57,723 bases of DNA, from contig NZ_JAAKZX010000039.1 of NCBI RefSeq assembly GCF_011045025.1, positions 1 to 57,723 on the forward strand, read 5' to 3'. Origin of the DNA: Streptomyces ureilyticus (lineage in GTDB: Bacteria > Actinomycetota > Actinomycetes > Streptomycetales > Streptomycetaceae). Under the pieces are notes generated by a model, which was not told the DNA's origin, searched no databases, and worked only from the letters and a program-made list of their open reading frames with translations. Both the position numbers and the translations under genes were made by a program. Positions 50,807 through 57,723 of the stretch are shown in pieces (within the stretch, counting starts at the first letter, position 1; each line of letters starts with the position of its first letter).

Positions 50807-52503
50807 ATGAGCCCCGAACTTGCCGGTGTGCTCCAGCTGCTCGCGCTCATCGCGGCGCTGGCGCTGGCCTACCGACCCCTCGGCGACTACATGGCCCGGG
50901 TCTACTCCTCGGACAAGCATCTGCGTGTCGAGAAGTGGATCTACCGGGGCATCGGCGCCAACCCGAACACCGAGATGCGCTGGCCCGCGTACCTGCGCGG
51001 CGTGCTGGCCTTCTCCGCGGTGAGCGTGCTCTTCCTGTACGTCCTGCAGCGCGTCCAGGGCAGCCTGCCCGGCTCGCTGGGCTTCGCCTCGATCGACCCG
51101 GACCAGGCGTTCAACACCGCCGCGTCCTTCGTGTCGAACACCAACTGGCAGTCGTACTACGGCGAGCAGGCCATGGGCCACGTCGTACAGACCGGCGGCC
51201 TGGCCGTGCAGAACTTCGTCTCCTCGGCCGTCGGCATCGCGGTGGCGGTCGGTCTCGTACGAGGCTTCGCACTCCCCCACTCTCGGCTTCGCTCGAGCGG
51301 GGGGACCCCCATCCGTACCGGTGAACTCGGCAACTTCTGGGCCGATATGGTGCGCGGTGTCGTACGCATCCTGCTGCCGCTCTCCGTGATCGCCGCCATC
51401 GTGCTCGTCGCATGCGGTGCCATCCAGAACTTCTCCGGGATTCATGAAGCCGGACAGTTCGCGGGCGGCTCGCAGCAGTGGAACGGCGGCGCCGTCGCCT
51501 CCCAGGAAGCCATCAAGGAGATCGGCACCAACGGCGGTGGCTACTTCAACGCCAACTCCGCCCACCCCTTTGAGAACCCCAACCCCTTCTCCAACCTCTT
51601 CGAGATCTTCCTGATCCTGCTGATCCCGTTCTCGCTGACGCGGACCTTCGGCCGGATGGTCGGCTCGCTGAAGCAGGGGTACGCGATCCTGGCCACGATG
51701 GCGACCATCTGGCTCGGCTTCATCTGCCTGATGTGGTGGACCGAATTCGCCCACCACGGACCGGCGTTCGAGATCGCCGGCGGTGCGATGGAGGGCAAGG
51801 AACAGCGCTTCGGCATCGGGGCCTCGTCGATCTTCTCGATTTCTACGACGCTGACCTCCACGGGCGCGGTGGACTCCTTCCACTCGTCCAACACCGGCCT
51901 CGGTGGCGGCCTCAACCTGCTGGGCATGCAGCTCGGCGAGATCGCGCCCGGCGGTGTCGGCTCCGGTCTCTACGGCATGCTGATCATGGCGATCATCGCG
52001 GTGTTCATCGCGGGCCTCATGGTGGGCCGTACTCCCGAATACCTCGGCAAGAAGATCGGCACCCGCGAGATCAAGCTGGCGGCCTGCTACATCCTGATCA
52101 CCCCGGCCCTGGTGCTCGTCTTCACCGCCTTCGCGATGGCGCTGCCCACCCCGGCCAACTCGATGACCAACACCGGCGCGCACGGATTCTCCGAGATCCT
52201 CTACGCCTACACGTCCGGCGCCAACAACAACGGCTCGGCCTTCGCCGGTCTGAACGCGGACACGCCGTGGTTCAACACCACGATCGGGCTCGCGATGCTG
52301 CTCGGCCGGTTCCTGCCGATGGTGTTCGTGCTGGCGCTGGCGGGCTCGCTCGCCGAGCAGACGCCGGTGCCGGCCACCGCGGGCACCCTGCGGACCGAAA
52401 AGCCGCTGTTCACCGGGCTGTTGGTGGGCGCGATCCTGATCATCACCGGTCTGACCTACTTCCCGGCACTCGCGCTGGGCCCCCTCGCCGAGGGGCTGGC
52501 GAC

Positions 52504-52507
<4 letters not shown>
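50807..52507 (+). CDS. kdpA: K(+)-transporting ATPase subunit KdpA, with an in-frame repeat insertion
   Basis: 566 aa, about ten membrane helices. Selectivity-filter loops: [30 protein letters not shown], and NGSAFAGL. The channel-like subunit binds and conducts K+. Residues 156-169 ([14 protein letters not shown]) sit in the cytoplasmic loop between the TM helix [13 protein letters not shown] and the conserved [12 protein letters not shown], where relatives join directly (from memory). They are coded by a 42-bp palindromic repeat at 51271-51312. Overlaps kdpB by 4 bp (ATGA). Confidence 0.96.
51271..51312 (+). repeat. 42-bp repeat core inserted in frame in kdpA
   Basis: The 42 bases are the inverse of the core at 10179-10220, with 38 of 42 positions identical. 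Its length of 42 keeps the reading frame. GGGGGACCCCC and CTCCCCCACTC ends can form a hairpin in the mRNA. Confidence 0.88.
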
Positions 52508-54666
<2,159 letters not shown>

Positions 54667-54690
54667 CTACTGAAGGCGTGCTGATCGGCA

Positions 54691-55323
54691 ATGAACAACT
54701 CGGTTACGAACACGGCCCGGTTGCTGGGGGCGGGGCTGCGGGCGCTGCTCGTACTGACGCTGGTGTGCGGTGTGCTCTACCCGCTGGCCGTCACCGGTGT
54801 GGCCCAGGCGCTGTTCCACAACAAGGCGAACGGCTCGGAGATCAAGGTGGACGGCAAGGTCGTCGGCTCCTCGCTCATCGGCCAGCAGGGCTACAGCCTC
54901 GACTACTTCCAGCCCCGGCCCGCCAACGGGCTGGGCACCAACAGCGTCAACACCCAGTACAAGCTGATCCTGTCCGGCGCGACCAACCGTGCCGGTGACA
55001 ACCCCGAACTCATCAAGTGGGTCCGGGAGACCAAGGCCAAGGTCGTCAAGGACAACTCGACGGCGGACTACAACGTGCGGCCCTCCCAGGTGCCCGCCGA
55101 CGCGGTCACCTCATCCGGCTCGGGCCTCGACCCGGACATCTCCCCGTCGTACGCGGACCTCCAGGTCCACCGCGTCGCCGAGCGGAACAGGTTGTCCGTC
55201 GCCCAGGTCCAGAAGCTCGTCGACGAGCACACCGAAGGCCGCGTCCTCGGCTTCATGGGCGAGCCCCGCCTCAACGTCCTCGAACTCAACGTGGCGCTCG
55301 AGGAACTTGTGGCGAAGGGCTGA
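54691..55323 (+). CDS. kdpC: K(+)-transporting ATPase subunit KdpC
   Basis: 210 aa. N-terminal anchor LLGAGLRALLVLTLVCGVLYPLAVTGVAQALF, then the periplasmic-side domain with SGSGLDPDISPSYADLQVHRVAE (His of DPHIS is Asp here) and a C-terminal LNVLELNVALEEL. KdpC aids assembly and affinity of the complex. Starts 24 bp after kdpB; no kdpDE genes follow, so the regulators are elsewhere. Confidence 0.95.
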   Translation: MNNSVTNTARLLGAGLRALLVLTLVCGVLYPLAVTGVAQALFHNKANGSEIKVDGKVVGSSLIGQQGYSLDYFQPRPANGLGTNSVNTQYKLILSGATNRAGDNPELIKWVRETKAKVVKDNSTADYNVRPSQVPADAVTSSGSGLDPDISPSYADLQVHRVAERNRLSVAQVQKLVDEHTEGRVLGFMGEPRLNVLELNVALEELVAKG

Positions 55324-55365
55324 GTCCCGGTGCGGGCTGAGCTGAGGCGGACGTTTCGGCGGTGG

Positions 55366-56628
55366 TCATGCCGTAGCGGGGTCGGAGCTGCGACCCGTGC
55401 CCTCGGTGGAGGAGCGGGCGTGCGGCGGGACGGTGCGGGAGACGCTCGCGGTGTGCGATGCCGTTTCGGGGACGGTCGCCGTCTCGGCCGGCTTCTCGGC
55501 AGCCGTCGGCTTGCGGAGCAGGAGCAGGGCCGCGTCGTCGTGCAGGCGGCCGCCCACGTGGGTCAGCAGTTCCTCGTGAAGGGCGGTGAGGGTGCGGGCC
55601 GGGTTGTCGGTCAGGTGCCGTTCCAGGCCTTTGGCCACGGGGTAGAAGTCGCGGTTGTGGTCCCGGGCCTCCGTGACGCCGTCGGTGTAGAGGAGCAGTT
55701 GGTCGCTGTCCGCGAGGGGCAGGACCTGGAGGGTGGGGGCCTCGCCGGTGAGGGCGCGCAGGCCCAGGGGCGGCGTCGGGTGCGTGGGCTCGGCCGGGAC
55801 GACCTTGCCGTCGCGTACCAGCAGGGGAGGAGCGTGGCCGCAGTTGACCACCTCCAGGCGGCCTTCGCGGGGGTAACCGGCGACGACAGCGGTGACGAAG
55901 TCGTCGCTGCCGAGGTTACGGGCCAGGCTCCGCTCGATCCTGTCGACGACGGCGAGGAGATCGGGTTCGTCATAGGCGGCCTCGCGGAAGATGCCGACCA
56001 CGAGGGCGGCGGTGCCCACGGCCGGCAGGCCCTTGCCCCGCACATCGCCGACGATCAGCCGCACCCCGTACGGCGTCGGCACCAGCGCGTAGAGGTCCCC
56101 GCCGATACGGGCCTCCGCCGCCGCGGCGCTGTAGCGGACGGCCGTCTGGAACGGGCCGACCGTCGCCGGTACGGGCTTGAGCAGTGCATGCTGCGCGGCC
56201 TCCGCCACGGAACGGACGGCGGCGAGCACCTTCTCCCGGCGCCCGCGCAGCGCGCTGGCCAGGCCGCTGGCCAGGGTGACGGCCGCCAGTGCGGACAGCA
56301 CGACCACCAGCTCATGGCTCGGCACACCGTCACGGATGCCGAGTGCGGTGCCCAGCCCCACGGCGAGGAGCCCGACACTCAGGACCCCGAGCGGTCCGCT
56401 GGTCGTGGCGGCCAGCGCGGGCCCGACGGCCAGCAGCGGCAGCCAGATCATTCCCGACCCGCCGAGGAGGTCGACGAGCACGATGGCGGAGACGGCGAGT
56501 ACGGGCAGTACGGCCGTACTCGCGGCTACGTGCGCGGCGGTACGCAGCCGGGCCCCAGGACTGCCCACTCGCTTGCTGAACGGCCGTATCGGCCAGTGGT
56601 CGCCACCGTGGTGTCGGGCCTGAGTCAT
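55366..56628 (-). CDS. PP2C/SpoIIE-family Ser/Thr phosphatase, membrane-bound
   Basis: 420 aa. About three to four N-terminal membrane helices (residues 30-125), then SpoIIE-type phosphatase: EARIGGDLYALV, VGDVRGKGLPAVG, VNCGHAPPLLVR, LLLYTDGVTEARD, HDDAALLLLR. All metal-binding Asp are present. Typical of enzymes that dephosphorylate anti-sigma antagonists in sigma-B-like stress networks. A Ser/Thr/Pro tail is low-complexity. No anti-sigma or antagonist gene is adjacent. Convergent with kdpC. Confidence 0.92.
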   Translation of the reverse strand: MTQARHHGGDHWPIRPFSKRVGSPGARLRTAAHVAASTAVLPVLAVSAIVLVDLLGGSGMIWLPLLAVGPALAATTSGPLGVLSVGLLAVGLGTALGIRDGVPSHELVVVLSALAAVTLASGLASALRGRREKVLAAVRSVAEAAQHALLKPVPATVGPFQTAVRYSAAAAEARIGGDLYALVPTPYGVRLIVGDVRGKGLPAVGTAALVVGIFREAAYDEPDLLAVVDRIERSLARNLGSDDFVTAVVAGYPREGRLEVVNCGHAPPLLVRDGKVVPAEPTHPTPPLGLRALTGEAPTLQVLPLADSDQLLLYTDGVTEARDHNRDFYPVAKGLERHLTDNPARTLTALHEELLTHVGGRLHDDAALLLLRKPTAAEKPAETATVPETASHTASVSRTVPPHARSSTEGTGRSSDPATA

Positions 56629-56749
56629 GTGGTGTCCGCAGTCCTCACCTGTCGCGGGGTCGCCCCCTGGAATGTCCGGTTCATCCAGGAAACGGGTTCG
56701 ATGGGGGCTGCTGCAAGGAGTGCGTTTTCAGATAATGAGCAAAGGGTCC

Positions 56750-56793
56750 CTGGTCACGTGGTGAGCGGAAGACTCCTGGTCACGTGGTGAGCG
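56750..56793. repeat. Two direct copies of CTGGTCACGTGGTGAGCG at the iclR 3' end
   Basis: The 18-mer (56750-56767 and 56776-56793) repeats with 26-bp period, and its last part recurs degenerate as CTGCTCACCCGG. The second copy covers the iclR stop codon (56782-56780). Each holds the palindrome CACGTG. Confidence 0.8.
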
Positions 56794-57538
56794 AAAGGCT
56801 CCTGCTCACCCGGTTCGCCGTCGGGATCAGCCGCGCCCGGATCTCCTCCAGCCGGGAGATCCGGTCCTTCGGCAGCGAGACGCCGAGTGAGCCGAGCTTG
56901 TTTCCGTAGTAGACGGGCACCGCGACGCAGACCGTGCCGAGGGCGTACTCCTCCAGGTCCGTGACGGCAGGGGCCACGGGCGAGGAGTCGACGCGCCGCA
57001 GCAGTTCCGGAGGGCTGGTGATGGTACGAGGCGTGAGGTCGGACATGGTGTGCCGGGACAGGTAGTCCTTGCGGGACTCCTCGTCCAGCTCGCGCAGTAC
57101 GGACTTGCCCAGCGCGGTGGCGTGCCCGGCGTCCTCGAAGCCCACCCAGAGGTCGACCCGGGGAGCCCGGGGACCGTCGACGATCTCGGCGACCCGGATC
57201 TCGCCGTCCTCGTAGAAGGTGAGGTAGGCGGCGGTCGAGAACTCGTCCCGCAGTGCCGCGAGCGTCGGACGGACCCGGCTGAGCAGAGCCTGGCCGCGCC
57301 CCGCGGTGTGCATTGTCTGCACCTTGTCGCCCAGGATGTAGCCGCCGTCGTCCAGCTTCCGCACGTAGCCGTCGTGCACCAGCGTCCGCAGCAGGTGATA
57401 CGCGGTGGCCAGCGGCAGCTCCGTCTCCCGCGCCAACTGCTTGGCCGGCGCCCCGTTCTCATGCGCACTCACCGCCTCCAGCAGCCGCAAAGCCCGCTGC
57501 ACGGAGCCGATGAGAGTAGGCCCCTCGCCTCCAGCCAT
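56780..57538 (-). CDS. IclR-family transcriptional regulator
   Basis: 252 aa. HTH: SVQRALRLLEAVSAHENGAPAKQLARETELPLATAYHLLRTLVHDGYVRK. Effector domain: YLTFYEDGEIRVAEIVDGPRAP, then GFEDAGHATALGKSVLREL. Usually controls aromatic or acyl-compound catabolism or antibiotic genes. ATG 57538 is chosen; sequence upstream is repeat DNA. Regulated operon not identifiable; the PP2C gene lies downstream in the same orientation. Confidence 0.92.
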   Translation of the reverse strand: MAGGEGPTLIGSVQRALRLLEAVSAHENGAPAKQLARETELPLATAYHLLRTLVHDGYVRKLDDGGYILGDKVQTMHTAGRGQALLSRVRPTLAALRDEFSTAAYLTFYEDGEIRVAEIVDGPRAPRVDLWVGFEDAGHATALGKSVLRELDEESRKDYLSRHTMSDLTPRTITSPPELLRRVDSSPVAPAVTDLEEYALGTVCVAVPVYYGNKLGSLGVSLPKDRISRLEEIRARLIPTANRVSRSLSLTT

Positions 57539-57574
57539 ACGCCCAGCGTGCGCCTGGCACGCGGGATGGGCAAC

Positions 57575-57723
57575 ATTCGCGCCCGTCAGGGGCGCCCCAT
57601 AGGGGGCGCGGGGCTGTATCAATTCGCGGCTCCGCCCCGACGGGGGACCCCCATGAGCGGGGGGCGACCAGCCACGCCGGACCCGCAGTCGAATTACGAC
57701 CCGGGGGTCTGGGGGCGCAGCCC
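57575..57723. repeat. Intergenic repeat-family member (copy 4)
   Basis: GCGGGGCTGTATCAATTCG, GCGGCTCCGCCCCGAC, GGGGGACCCCC and GCGACCAGCCACGCCGG with CCGCAGTCG align with copy 1 (10145-10255), with a shortened core. The following sequence to the window end shows no gene. Confidence 0.75.

Overview
The window is high-GC, densely coded DNA from a Streptomyces chromosome (or a very close actinomycete). Support: pervasive G/C third positions, frequent GTG and TTG starts, GTGA/ATGA stop-start overlaps, a nickel superoxide dismutase with its SodX protease, a cvnABCD conservon, a HAIR box before lon, rare TTA codons, and actinobacterial families (PadR/DUF4097, TioE-type MerR, multifunctional 2-oxoglutarate dehydrogenase, stand-alone LigD polymerase with Ku). 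About 53 protein genes are supported. I saw no rRNA, tRNA, CRISPR array, transposase or phage genes.

Layout. 1-3.0 kb: the end of a gas-vesicle gene (gvpK), then an unusual overlapping pair, an N-acyltransferase/aminotransferase fusion and a CdsA-like cytidylyltransferase. 3.0-4.7 kb: divergent sodN and sodX, with a probable 3'-UTR-derived s-SodF-like RNA, and a CGNR zinc-finger protein. 4.8-11.3 kb: a methyltransferase, a polar amino-acid ABC importer, malic enzyme and an MDR oxidoreductase. 11.3-14.7 kb: a two-gene HTH/Clp-N module behind strong palindromes, then a PadR/DUF4097 pair. 14.8-20.8 kb: 2-oxoglutarate dehydrogenase and a two-component system. 20.9-24.1 kb: small single genes (spermidine-synthase-like, ASCH, HAD, M15 dipeptidase, DinB). 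24.2-28.2 kb: lon with a HspR site, a MarR regulator and a PP2C-like protein. 28.5-34.8 kb: a conservon (sensor kinase, roadblock, DUF742, GTPase) with a flavin monooxygenase behind it. 34.7-40.1 kb: an NlpC/P60 protein that has lost its catalytic Cys, a small protein with a TetR regulator, two divergent diiron oxygenase-type genes and a Uma2 nuclease-fold protein. 40.2-45.8 kb: an orphan CvnA-like kinase, a tyrosine phosphatase, a NERD protein, and an erythromycin-esterase-like gene divergent from a TioE-type MerR gene. 45.8-47.7 kb: LigD polymerase and Ku (NHEJ). 47.8-50.4 kb: a secreted esterase behind a CebR-like operator, and a P450; both carry TTA codons. 50.6-55.3 kb: kdpFABC with an extra leader membrane peptide. 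55.4-57.5 kb: a SpoIIE-type phosphatase and an IclR regulator.

Themes. Several genes concern envelope, stress and signalling: metal-dependent SOD choice, HspR-controlled proteolysis, conservon G-protein signalling and K+ uptake. A dispersed intergenic repeat family occurs near 10.1, 37.1, 50.5 and 57.6 kb. Its 42-bp palindromic core has also landed in frame inside kdpA. The observations I rate most worth following are the acyltransferase-aminotransferase/CdsA pair, the 3'-UTR RNA of sodN, the kdpA insertion, the inactive-looking NlpC/P60 protein, and the HTH/Clp-N module with its palindromic promoter.
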